NCBI GenBank assembly: GCA_965213735.1
Contig: CBDCAB010000006.1
Location: forward strand, 124,001-188,000
From: CALDTK01 sp965213735
GTDB taxonomy: Bacteria > Bacteroidota > Bacteroidia > Chitinophagales > Saprospiraceae
Direction: 5' to 3'
DNA length: 64,000 nucleotides
Made by a program: the position numbers and the translations under genes. How positions within the stretch are numbered: position 1 is the stretch's first letter; each line of letters starts with the position of its first letter. Under the pieces are notes generated by a model. That model was not told the DNA's origin and ran no database searches. It saw only the letters and a list, made by a program, of their open reading frames with translations. Shown in pieces: positions 53,912 through 63,900 of this stretch.

Positions 53912-54772
53912 ATGAAAAGCTTCCGTATATGTCTCGGTCTCGCCGCCTTCTTCAGCCTCACGGTTGTTGCTGAGGCACAAATTCCTGAGACGGTGATCAC
54001 TGAATCCAGTGCTCCCAGCAATGACGGTCCGCTCGATGATATCGTGCAGAAGACCCTCACCGACGAGAAGCCTGTCCTTCCTTACGATCCTGTACGTGAG
54101 GCAGACATTTTCTGGGAGAAGCGCATCTGGCGCGTGATCGATACGCGGGAGAAAATGAACCAGCCGTTCATGTACCCCGAGCGTCCTTTTGCGACCATTC
54201 TGCTCGATGCCGCTATGGATGGTGACATCACCGTCTACAGCACCGAAGACGATAAGTTTTCCTACGCGCTTTCAGCTGAGGAAGTAGCTGCTAAAACCAG
54301 CAACATCGACACGGTAGTCGTCTACGACCCGGACACCTACGAGGAGAAAATTGAAGTAGTGCGCAACGACCTCAACCCAGAGGACATCAAGCGCTACCGC
54401 ATGAAGGAAATTTGGTTCTTCGACGAGGAGACTTCCACCATGCAAGTTCGTATCCTCGGTATTGCTCCACTGCGTGATGTGCTCGATGACAACGGCGACT
54501 TTCTGTACGAAGACCCTATGTTCTGGGTGTACTATCCAGAGGCTCGTGAAGTTCTCGCTCGCGAGCGGGTTTTCAACATCAACAACGATGCTAGTCCTAC
54601 CACTTGGGAAGACATCATGGAGATGCGCTACTTCAGCTCCTACATCTGGAAGCAGAGCAACGTGCATGATCGCCGGCTCCAGGATTATCTTTCAGGTGTA
54701 GATCGCCTGTTGGAGGGTCAAAAGATCAAGCAAGAGATTTTCAACTTCGAGCAAGATCTTTGGAGCTACTAA
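53912..54772 (+). CDS. gldN: T9SS ring protein GldN/PorN
   Basis: Periplasmic partner of GldK in the T9SS ring. 286 residues with a signal peptide ending AEAQ, then ADIFWEKRIWRVIDTREKMN (about 65-85), the core of GldN, followed by the RYRMKEIWFFDEETSTM and EVLARERVFN segments. Last gene of the operon; an intrinsic terminator follows 30 bp after the stop. A single gldN is seen here; a gldO duplicate is not present. Confidence 0.94.
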   Translation: MKSFRICLGLAAFFSLTVVAEAQIPETVITESSAPSNDGPLDDIVQKTLTDEKPVLPYDPVREADIFWEKRIWRVIDTREKMNQPFMYPERPFATILLDAAMDGDITVYSTEDDKFSYALSAEEVAAKTSNIDTVVVYDPDTYEEKIEVVRNDLNPEDIKRYRMKEIWFFDEETSTMQVRILGIAPLRDVLDDNGDFLYEDPMFWVYYPEAREVLARERVFNINNDASPTTWEDIMEMRYFSSYIWKQSNVHDRRLQDYLSGVDRLLEGQKIKQEIFNFEQDLWSY

Positions 54773-54784
54773 GCTGCTAATACG

Positions 54785-54798
54785 CCTTTCGGCAAAAC
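54785..54798 (-). repeat. iterated motif, G-spacer variant CCTTTCGGCAAAAC, intergenic
   Basis: Directly before the gldN terminator stem. Confidence 0.6.
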
Positions 54799-54801
54799 AT
54801 C

Positions 54802-54834
54802 AAACGGCGCTTTTCCTAGGGGAGAGCGCCGTTT
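54802..54834 (+). terminator. intrinsic terminator of gldKLMN
   Basis: 10-bp perfect stem AAACGGCGCT / AGCGCCGTTT with a 13-base loop, followed by TCTGTTT. An iterated-motif variant (54785-54798) lies just before the stem. Confidence 0.8.
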
Positions 54835-54876
54835 TCTGTTTAAGACCCATCGACGCTCCAGTGGGTTATTAAACCT

Positions 54877-56712
54877 GTGGCAGTACCGAGCAAAAAACCG
54901 GGTGAACCCGAGAGCCTCAGCCTCGCCGAACAGTTTGGCGCGCTGCGCTATTTAGGCCCCTTCTTCAGGATGATATACGAGGTGTCGCCGCGCCTGACGA
55001 TCCTTAACGCCCTGCTGCGCCTCGTCAAAGCGGGCATCCCGCTAGCCATGCTCTACGTCGGCAAGCTCATCATCGATGAGGTGGTGCGACTCGTAGAAAC
55101 TGGAGGCGGGGATTTCACGCAGCTGTGGATTTTCGTCGCTATAGAAGCAGGGCTTGCATTGCTAAGCGAGGCCATTAATCGTGCAATGACCCTTGGAGAA
55201 AACCTCCTCGGCGATCTGTTCGCAAACGAGACCTCCGTCCGCCTCATTCGCAAGGCTGCTGAGCTGGATCTCTACCAGTTTGAAGACTCAGGGTTTTACG
55301 ATAAACTCGAACGGGCGCGGCGCCAGACCACCTCGCGCTCAGTGCTTATGGGGCAGGTTTTGACGCAAGTGCAAGACCTACTAACCCTCATCTTTTTAGC
55401 TGCTGGCATCATCTACTTCAGCCCCTGGTTAATTGCCATCTTAGCGGTATCAGTCATTCCTGCATTTTTGGGTGAAAGCCACTTCAACAGAAACAGCTAC
55501 AGCCTTACCCAGTCATGGACGCCTCAACGCCGGGAGCTAGATTACCTGCGCTACATCGGCGCAAGTGATGAGACAGCCAAAGAGGTCAAAATATTCGGAC
55601 TCTCCGACTTCCTTGCCGGCCGGTTCAAGCAACTAAGCGACGACTACTACAATGCCAATCGCAAGCTTGCCGTGCAGCGGGCAACAGTGGGAGGTTTGTT
55701 GAGTCTCGTCGGCACCTTAGCCTACTACGGCGCCTACGTCTATATCCTTTGGCAAACTGCCATCGGCCTTATCACCATCGGTACCCTCACCTTTCTAGGA
55801 GGTAGCTTCCGTCGCTTGCAAGAGCTGCTGCAGGGAGTCGTCAATCGCCTCTCAAAAATTGCAGAGAGTTCTTTGTACTTACAAGACCTCTTCGACTTTT
55901 TCGACCTGCAACCGGCCATCAAGTCAGACAGTGGGGGATTGAAAGTGCCGAGGCCGATCACTGAGGGAATCGTTTTTGATGATGTTGGCTTTGCCTATCC
56001 GGGAAGCGAGAAGTTCGCTGTCCGACACGTAAGCTTTCACCTGCAGCCCGGTGAAAAGCTCGCCCTCGTAGGGGAAAACGGCGCGGGAAAGACTACCCTC
56101 GTCAAATTACTCGCTAGACTGTACGAGCCCGTCGAAGGCCGCATCTTACTCGATGGCAAAGATCTGCGTGAGTATGATCTTGCCGACCTCCGGCGCGCGA
56201 TAGGCGTAATCTTTCAAGACTATATCCGCTTTCAATTTTCTGCTAGCGACAATATTGGGGTGGGAGAAGTCGACGAGCTGTACACCTTACCTCGTATTGA
56301 GGATGCAGCTGCCAAATCGCTGGCCGATACTGTCATTAGTCAGCTGCCGGGGGGCTACAATCAGGTGCTAGGAAAGCGGTTCCAAGGAGGAGTAGACCTC
56401 AGCGGCGGCCAGTGGCAAAAGATTGCTCTCGGGCGTGCCTACATGAAGGAGGCTGAAATTCTCATCCTCGACGAGCCTACCAGTGCACTCGATGCGCGTG
56501 CCGAACATGAAGTCTTTGAGCGCTTCGCGAAACTGCTCGAGGGTAAAAGTGCAGTCCTCATCTCTCACCGCTTCAGCACGGTGCGCATGGCCGACCGTAT
56601 TCTCGTCTTACAAGGCGGTCGAGTACTAGAGCTTGGTACGCACGAAGAGCTGCTCGAAGCCAATGGTAAGTATGCCGAACTATTCGAGTTGCAGGCTGCT
56701 GGATACCGCTGA
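54877..56712 (+). CDS. ABC transporter, fused permease and ATPase (exporter type)
   Basis: A 611-residue half-transporter that should work as a homodimer. The N-terminal half has about six membrane segments (about 40-340); the ATPase domain has GENGAGKTT (Walker A, about 399), LSGGQWQKIALGRAY, LILDEPTSALD and the switch His in LISHRFSTVRMADR. The sequence resembles bacterial heterocyst/peptide-type exporters; the cargo is unknown. It starts with GTG, and no gene for a partner subunit is adjacent. Confidence 0.9.
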   Translation: MAVPSKKPGEPESLSLAEQFGALRYLGPFFRMIYEVSPRLTILNALLRLVKAGIPLAMLYVGKLIIDEVVRLVETGGGDFTQLWIFVAIEAGLALLSEAINRAMTLGENLLGDLFANETSVRLIRKAAELDLYQFEDSGFYDKLERARRQTTSRSVLMGQVLTQVQDLLTLIFLAAGIIYFSPWLIAILAVSVIPAFLGESHFNRNSYSLTQSWTPQRRELDYLRYIGASDETAKEVKIFGLSDFLAGRFKQLSDDYYNANRKLAVQRATVGGLLSLVGTLAYYGAYVYILWQTAIGLITIGTLTFLGGSFRRLQELLQGVVNRLSKIAESSLYLQDLFDFFDLQPAIKSDSGGLKVPRPITEGIVFDDVGFAYPGSEKFAVRHVSFHLQPGEKLALVGENGAGKTTLVKLLARLYEPVEGRILLDGKDLREYDLADLRRAIGVIFQDYIRFQFSASDNIGVGEVDELYTLPRIEDAAAKSLADTVISQLPGGYNQVLGKRFQGGVDLSGGQWQKIALGRAYMKEAEILILDEPTSALDARAEHEVFERFAKLLEGKSAVLISHRFSTVRMADRILVLQGGRVLELGTHEELLEANGKYAELFELQAAGYR

Positions 56713-56719
56713 ATGTTCC

Positions 56720-56727
56720 TATATTTG
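56720..56727 (+). promoter_or_regulatory. -7 element of the tRNA-Lys gene
   Basis: TATATTTG, an exact TAnnTTTG match 17 bases before the tRNA 5' end. No TTG at the usual -33 spacing. Confidence 0.5.
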
Positions 56728-56744
56728 CCGCCGCTTAAAAGCAA

Positions 56745-56818
56745 GACCTGGTAGCTCAGCTGGTTAGAGCATCTGACTTTTAATCAGAGGGTCGTGGGTT
56801 CGAGCCCCACCCGGGTCA
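56745..56818 (+). tRNA. tRNA-Lys (anticodon TTT)
   Basis: Complete cloverleaf of 74 nt: acceptor GACCTGG pairs with CCGGGTC (one G-T pair), D arm GCTC/GAGC, anticodon stem TCTGA/TCAGA with loop CTTTTAA giving anticodon TTT, T arm GTGGG/CCCAC with TTCGAGC. The CCA tail is not encoded. It has its own terminator. Confidence 0.97.
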
Positions 56819-56828
56819 CACCTCCACC

Positions 56829-56866
56829 AAGCCGCTCAACTTTAACGAGTTGTGGCGGCTTTTTTC
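56829..56866 (+). terminator. intrinsic terminator after tRNA-Lys
   Basis: Stem AAGCCGCTCAACT / AGTTGTGGCGGCTT (one bulge or mismatch) around a short loop, followed by TTTT. It also faces the minus-strand sprF-like gene ending at 56889. Confidence 0.85.
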
Positions 56867-56888
56867 ATTCCAGTCGCTAGCTTCCTCA

Positions 56889-57944
56889 CTAGAAGTAACG
56901 AGGCGTCACGATTCTATCGACGTTGAAGTTCAAGTCGTAGCCAATCATGAGCTCCGCCGAGCCATTGCCAAAACCTTGCAGCTCGGTAAGACTGTAGTCG
57001 TAGGCAAGGCCAATCCGAAGGCCGTTGTCTAAATAAAATGCCGCCCACAGATCGGCACTGTCGTGGGAGCTTTCCTTTTGAAAGATATAGTCAAAGGTTG
57101 AGCGAAAGCTGCCACCCAACCACAAAGTCTGTCGGATGAGCACGCTCAGGTCCAGATCAAATTCGGTAGGTGTACGAACTACCTTTACCGATTGGCTGCT
57201 CGTGGCAAAATCACCCAGCCAGCCCACACCTTTCACCAGCAGACTTGGCTTAAACACTAAGTCATTCGAGCCTAGAGGTATGGCAGCGCCAGTCATCACG
57301 TACATGTGACGGTAATTTCGCGCCACATTCTGCACTGATCCATTGCTGTTGTATTCGCGCAACCGCGTTTCGAACAGTCGAGGCACGCTCGCACCTGCAT
57401 AAAACTTTTCAGTGTAGAAATAAGCTCCCGCCCCAGCATTGGGCATCCATGATTGCCCCGCCTGACCAACAAAGGCATCATCGACCGAGATATCATCCCG
57501 AAATCGCAAGCCTGAAAAGTCGAAACTGTGGTGGGTGATGCCGCCCTGCAGACCCAGCGAGAGGGTCATCTCACTATTTAGTGGCAGCTTATAGGCATAA
57601 GCAGCGGTCAGCTGTGTAAAAGCGCTCGAGCCGATGCGATCCTGACTCAGGTAGCCTCCCAAACCTACCCGCTGTTGAAAGGGCGAGTGCACATTGGCAG
57701 CATACGTAACAGGAGCCCCGCCCCCGTAAGAATCGTTGCCTTTGTTCCACGCAATCCATTGGTCACGCACAATAGCAGTAGCGCTCAAATAATCCTTGGA
57801 GCCTGCATAGGCTGGATTAAAAGCCATGCTGTTAAACATGTACTTCGTAAACATTGGATCTTGCTGCGCCTGGGCCGCTCGTGGAGTGGCTAGCAGGCAC
57901 AGCAGGATTGCAACTGCGGGCAGCAGGTAAGTGGCGGTTCTCAT
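56889..57944 (-). CDS. sprF: PorP/SprF family type IX secretion outer membrane protein
   Basis: A 351-residue predicted beta-barrel: signal peptide ending AQAQ, then QDPMFTKYMFNSMAFNPAYAGS, the classic N terminus of the PorP/SprF family, strands through the body and C-terminal VDRIVTPRYF. I use the ATG at 57944; a GTG five codons upstream is possible. It lies 49 bp downstream of the giant T9SS cargo gene on the same strand, the arrangement of sprB-sprF in Flavobacterium johnsoniae, where SprF is needed for secretion of the SprB adhesin. The symbol is by analogy. Confidence 0.88.
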   Translation of the reverse strand: MRTATYLLPAVAILLCLLATPRAAQAQQDPMFTKYMFNSMAFNPAYAGSKDYLSATAIVRDQWIAWNKGNDSYGGGAPVTYAANVHSPFQQRVGLGGYLSQDRIGSSAFTQLTAAYAYKLPLNSEMTLSLGLQGGITHHSFDFSGLRFRDDISVDDAFVGQAGQSWMPNAGAGAYFYTEKFYAGASVPRLFETRLREYNSNGSVQNVARNYRHMYVMTGAAIPLGSNDLVFKPSLLVKGVGWLGDFATSSQSVKVVRTPTEFDLDLSVLIRQTLWLGGSFRSTFDYIFQKESSHDSADLWAAFYLDNGLRIGLAYDYSLTELQGFGNGSAELMIGYDLNFNVDRIVTPRYF

Positions 57945-57993
57945 AATCTGTGACTGCACCTATCCAAAAAGCGGTCCAAGCCAGCGTGAATCA

Positions 57994-60900
57994 TCAGCGG
58001 GCAATTTGTACGTAGCCACTCAAGCAACCTGCATCACCCCCCAAGTCTATGACATAGAAGTAGGTGCCATTGGTGAGTGTCTTGCCTTCCCAGCGCCCGT
58101 CAAAGGCAATATCTGGGTCGTTGGTGTAGCCCCTGCGGTTGTACACTTCGTTGCCCCACCGGTTGAAGATCATGACGGTATTGGCAGGAAATGCTTCAAT
58201 GCCGAGAATGCGAAACTGATCGTTGATGCCGTCGCCGTTTGGCGATAAGCCCGAGAAAACAACCAGCTCATCACAGGCTACCTCAATCCTTACCGAGGCA
58301 GTATCAAAGGCCAGGCCGTTGCTGATGATGTACCTAAAGCTATCCACCCCTCCACAGAATTCTGCATCGGGCGTGTAGCGGATGATGCTGTCGCTCACGA
58401 TGAAGAGATTTCCATTGTTCGGAAGTGATACCGGACTGATCTGCTCGAGTGCCCCATTGAGGGTATCGTTGCGCAGCACATTGATATCAATTGGCATCCC
58501 CTTAGTAGTCGACTCTGCATCGTCTACTGCAACAGGTGGCTCATTGCTTACCAGCGGCTGCACGGTTACAGTGATAAACGTGGTGTCGCAGGCGATTGCA
58601 TTGCAGATCACGAAGCAGCCTTGCTCTGTCCCAACAGTGGCACCGGAGTAGGTGATGCAATACGTGTCTTCATCAATATCAAAGCCTACTGCTGTTCCGC
58701 TTGCATCAGGACAGAAGTTGAACACCTCTGTAATGGGAGCTGCGAGTTCGGTGGTGTCGAGGCAAATACTTGCTGTCGTACCTATGGGAATCACAATGTT
58801 CTGATCCCTCACCGAGGTTGGCAGCACCGTCACTGTAAAGCTGATTGTGTCGCATCCTGTAGCTGTACACACCTGCAGGCATAGCGAGTCGATCCCAGGC
58901 AAGAGGCCGGTGTAGGTAAGGCATTGCGTCGCAAGGTCAAATTCGATGGCTGCCTCACCACCGTCCAGTGTGCCCGGACAGACATCCGCAACACTCGTTA
59001 CTGCATCACTTGAGCTGAGTCCAAAGTCAGCTACACATACCGTGTCGCTAAAGCTCACGCGTATGGTACGCTCAAGATCGGCAACGCTTCCTGTGCTGCT
59101 GCACGTTACGTTTACCTCGATTAGCTCAAGGCAACTGTTGTCCAAGCTGCGGACGATGAGCGTATGACGCCCTGTATCCACGGCAATGCTCGTGCGTGTG
59201 CCGGCACTACGGAGCAGGTCGGCAGCATCATCTCCATTCAACGTGAAAGAATATCGGCTCCAGTTGCCTTGCAGCAGATTGAGCAGAAGGTCTGCTGTCT
59301 GATCACATTCATTCACCTCCAGGGTCGCAGGTGTTGCAGATAAGCCACAGTCGGCACAGCCAACTACGAGCGCTACAGTGTCGGAACAGCTTGTTGCCAG
59401 CTCCTCGATGATGAGCTGATGACTACCTGTGTCTGCTAAGATTGATGTACCCGCACCTCCCGCGCATGCTGTTGATGTGCTTCGGTAGGGCTGTCCGTCG
59501 AGACTCAAGGCGTAGTTGCCAATTATCGCGTTGGCGAGTGGGAGGCAGTAGCTGCCGAAATCATCGCAGTCACTCACGACTACACCCGCAGCGCTGTCGC
59601 TGATGATATTGCCGCAGGGTGGTAAGACATCAATGCTGACATTGCGCTGCACGCAAATGCCTTGGTCGTCACATACCTCGATGCATACACTCACAGCTCC
59701 CACAAAATTCGTCGGTGCTGTGTAGACGAAGCACTGGGTAGTGGCCTCGTAGGTCAGCGTGCCTACAGTAGGTTGCTCGCAGATGGTGGGGATTTGTGCC
59801 GCTCCGAACAAAAGTGATGCTGGAGCGCAAAGCACGAGCGTGTCTCCTTGTGGTACTGAGCGACTGATGCTGTCGCCTTTCGGCAAAACACTAATCACGT
59901 AGCTCACAATGTGGCAAGCTTGAAGATCTATGTCACACACTTGCACCTCCACGGTATCGACACCTAAGCCACTTGTTCCTAAGGCGGTGAAGGAGAGGCA
60001 GCCGTTTTGTGTAGCTAAGGAGTACGTGCCGAAACGAGAGGCGCCACTACTGTTTCCAAGTATTAAGGCGGCCGAAACATTGCTGTATGCTGCAGGAATT
60101 GCCGCAGGACACGCATTTTCTGTTTCAAAAACAGGAACTCGTATCTCCACCTGCTCGCGTGTCGGGTTTTGCGAAAGCACACTAACGATGTACACATTCG
60201 TATCAACCACCACGCCATCAGTAGCCACAACAGTGATTACTTCCACATCAATGCCTGGAGTGGTCGAGGCCGTGTAGACGAGGCACCCGCTAGCATCTAT
60301 TGCCCAACTGCCAAACGAACTCTGACCTGTAGCACCACCAGCCCCTGCTAGTGTGAAGGTGGTTGACTGCAAGTCCAAACCGGCATCCAGCATTGCACAA
60401 GCCTGCTCAGTTTGTGAGACGGGTACACCAAAACGTACGGTGTCCCATGTCGGCTGCTGACCGCAAGCTGATCCGCCGGCTATGGTAATAGTGGTTGGTG
60501 TGCTCAAGGCAAAACATCCGTCGAGGTTGCCCAGGCTGCCGCCGATCCTTAGTCCTTGAACGGGCTGCTCGTAGGCTAAGAGATAAACCCTAAAAGTGCC
60601 CACTGTACTGCTGCTGCTGAGCTCTAGCGTACCATCTAGCGCTTGTATTGAGGTGATAGTGCCACTCATGGAAGTGATGAGGTAGCGCTGCTCCGAGCCG
60701 GTGATGCCACTAGCCGTCACGGCGAGCGTTGTTGGCAGAACATCAACGCAAACCACACGTGGGGCTATATCTGTAACAGTCCCAGCAGCGACCTGGCAGG
60801 CACTGTTGCAGTCGCTGCCCGTTAGTGCAGTAACCACAATAGCCTGACTAATGTCTGCGCATCCTGTAAGCGGCAAAAAGTCTTGACCGAGCACGGGCGA

Positions 60901-63900
60901 AGTAGCGGCACTAGCTGTGGCGACAGCATACACGCTGTAGCTGCCACCACTCAGGCCTGCAATATCTACAGCAGGATTGGCTGACACTTTCACCACTTGC
61001 CCCGCCTCATCAACGACTACATAGACCAGCACTCCAGTACTGTTATCGACGCGCAGATTGAGTACGCTTGCTAGGCCGTTATCTGTGCACCAGATAGTAG
61101 GACCATCAATAGAAAGAGCTCCTACACTCGCTGTACAATCACTACACGCTTCTACTTCCACGCGCACACCAACTAAGTCGAGACCTGCGCAGATGAAGCC
61201 TCCGCCCTGCACGAATTGCGCGTTGAGGTCGGCAAGTCTTGTTTGGCCAAGCGTTATGGTGTTGGTGCTGTACGCCTGTGGGTTGTAAACCATGCCGTGA
61301 ATAGTATAGCTACCTTGACTACTGATCAAGAATTCGGGCTGGCTGGCGAGCTGTACGATGACGCCGTTGCTGTTGGTGAGCAAATAGATCGAGCTCATGC
61401 CTGGATCGCTAGTTGTGCTCTCTACCCGTGTGCCGATGAGCGTGCTAGGTGCCACAAAGCAGCGAGGCTCGTTTACCTCCACCAACTCCGGCAAAGTTGG
61501 TGAGCAGCCACAGTTGCGCGCAATGTTGATGTTGTTGACGGCGGAAGCGCAGCCATTAGCATCGGTGATAAAGACGGTGTACTGTCCATGAGCCAAATCC
61601 GTCCGATTTTGTGGATCAGAAGCGGCGGGCAAGTCTGCCCAATCAAAGCGATAGGGTGGTGTGCCCCCCAGAATAGCAAGCCTAATTGATCCTGTATCCT
61701 CGCAATCTGCCGGGAGAGCAGTCACGTTCACATTGAGGGCGCGAGGCTCTGTTACTTGGAAGCAGTTTGACCCTGCAAGACAATCCTCTGCATCGCGAAT
61801 AGTGAGGCAGTACTCCCCAGGTCCGAGTTCGCCGAATGTAGCGGGCTCACCGCGACTGTCGACAAAGCTCATTGTCGGAGGAAATTTGAAGCCGTCGTCG
61901 TAATCCAGCTCGAATTGTGGTGTGCCGTTGGCGGCGCCATTGCATAGCAACTCCACGTCGGTCACGTCTATAGTTACGCCTGCTTGCACCTGCTCATTGA
62001 GCGTAAAGGTGATGCTGTCGGTGCAGCCGCTTGCTACATCTGTGACGCCAACGGTGTAAGTGCCTCCGGCAAGGTCATTGCGCGTTGCATCACCTGCCCA
62101 GCTGTAGCTGTAGGTTCTCGAGCCATTAGCGGTCAAAATCATAGCCGCACCATTGGCAGTCCCACAGTCGGGATTAGCAATGACTTGGACAGCGAGACCT
62201 AAGTCTGCTTCAGACCCGACGGTGAACTGGAATGTTTCGCGACAGTCCGCATCGCCGTCGGTTACTTCTACTGTGTAATCGCCTGCCGCTAGGTTGTTTC
62301 TAAACAGACCTGATCCACCATCGCTCCACGAGTACGTAAGTGCCGGGCTGCCGCCGTTGAAGACTACTCTTCCATCACTCTCCCCGCAGGTGGCGGCATT
62401 GACTAAGGGTAGGCCAGCGGCGAGTTCATTAACACCAACGTAGGCGGTGACGCTGACGGAGCAACTAGCATCTACACGATTTGTGATTGTCACATCATAC
62501 GTGCCCGATGCTAGGCTGCCGCGGGTATTATCGAATTGTCCCAGTTGAGCTCCTGCATCAGGCATCCAGCTGTAGATGTAATCTTCGGCACTGCCAGCGA
62601 GTTGAATGTCAACAACTCCATTGTGAGCTGTACAGCCTGCATCTTGAGTAGTAACGCTGACCACTTCTGGCGTTACACAGCACTGGTCGGTTTTGATGCG
62701 GGCTCCGAAAGTGGTGAGGGCGCCGCAGATGTTGCCCCCGCCTTGCACGAGCTGTTGTTCGAGTGCAGGAATGGATTTGCCTGGCGCAAACGAGTTTTGC
62801 GAAAGCGTACGCTCCTCATAAATCAACTGGTGAATCGAGAAGGTCCCGGCATCGCTGACGGTGAAGGTGCCGTTGTTATTGCTACGAAGCACCGCGGCAT
62901 CTGCTACATCAACCAACAGGTAAGCAAGCTTAAAATCAGCGGGCACACGAGGTTCAGTCACGGTGACAACACCGATTTCAGCACCAGCCTGCGCAAGGCA
63001 CACGTCGAGTTCAGCAGCACGAATAATTGAGTTAAGCGCACTGCACGCACAACCAGGCGCGCTCTCTAGAGTGAAGATGTAGGTGGTGTCGCAAGCAGGG
63101 CTGTTTTGCTGACTCACCGTGAGCGAGTAGGAGCCTGCGGCAAGTCCTGTAGCTTCAGGGCCTGTGCTTACTGCAGGCTGCCAGGTGTAGCTGTAGCCGC
63201 TAGTTGCCGCGGGATATGCAATCCTTCCGTCGGCCGCACCACAACTCGGATTCTCCACGAGCACCTCATCCTGATCGAGGAATGTGCAAGCAGTAGGGTT
63301 GCAACCATTTGCTACCGTGTACGAATAGAGGCGCGTGCAGCCAAATGCTGTAACTGACACTGTATAGCTGCCCTCCACCAGCTCGAGCCGGTCGGCAGGA
63401 TCAGATGAGGCTGGAAGATCGCTCCAGTCGATGATATAGTCTGAAGCTGAGCCAGGTAGATTGAGTAGAATGGCTCCTTTCGCATCGCAAGTGGTATTTC
63501 GTACCGTGGCATCTGTCACCAATTCCTCGACCACATCAAGTATGAATGACTCACGTGCTTGGCACCCGTTGTTAAATTCTGCAACGACCGTATAGGTGCC
63601 ACTTGCTGCCGCGGTGGCCGTGGCTAATTGAGGCGTCGACTCAAGGCTGGAGAAATTATCGGGTCCACTCCAGACGTAGCTATCTGCTCCGGTGGCAGAG
63701 AATTGAATCGCCTCGCCGGTGCATACTGTGCTTGGCGCGTTCAGCACGAGCTGGCCACCAGCACTCACGACTACCTCAGTTGTGGCAGTATCGAGGCAGC
63801 CTGCCACGTTATCGCCAACGACGGTAAAGGTGTAGGTGCCGGTGGGGTAGTTGCTGAGGTCACTTATTCGTGGTGCGGCTTGCGTGGAACTAAATCCAGC

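Noticed and set aside
523..62806. The iterated motif as a CRISPR array or tandem repeat
   Set aside because: Copies are kilobases apart, on both strands, mostly inside genes, and have no regular spacers.
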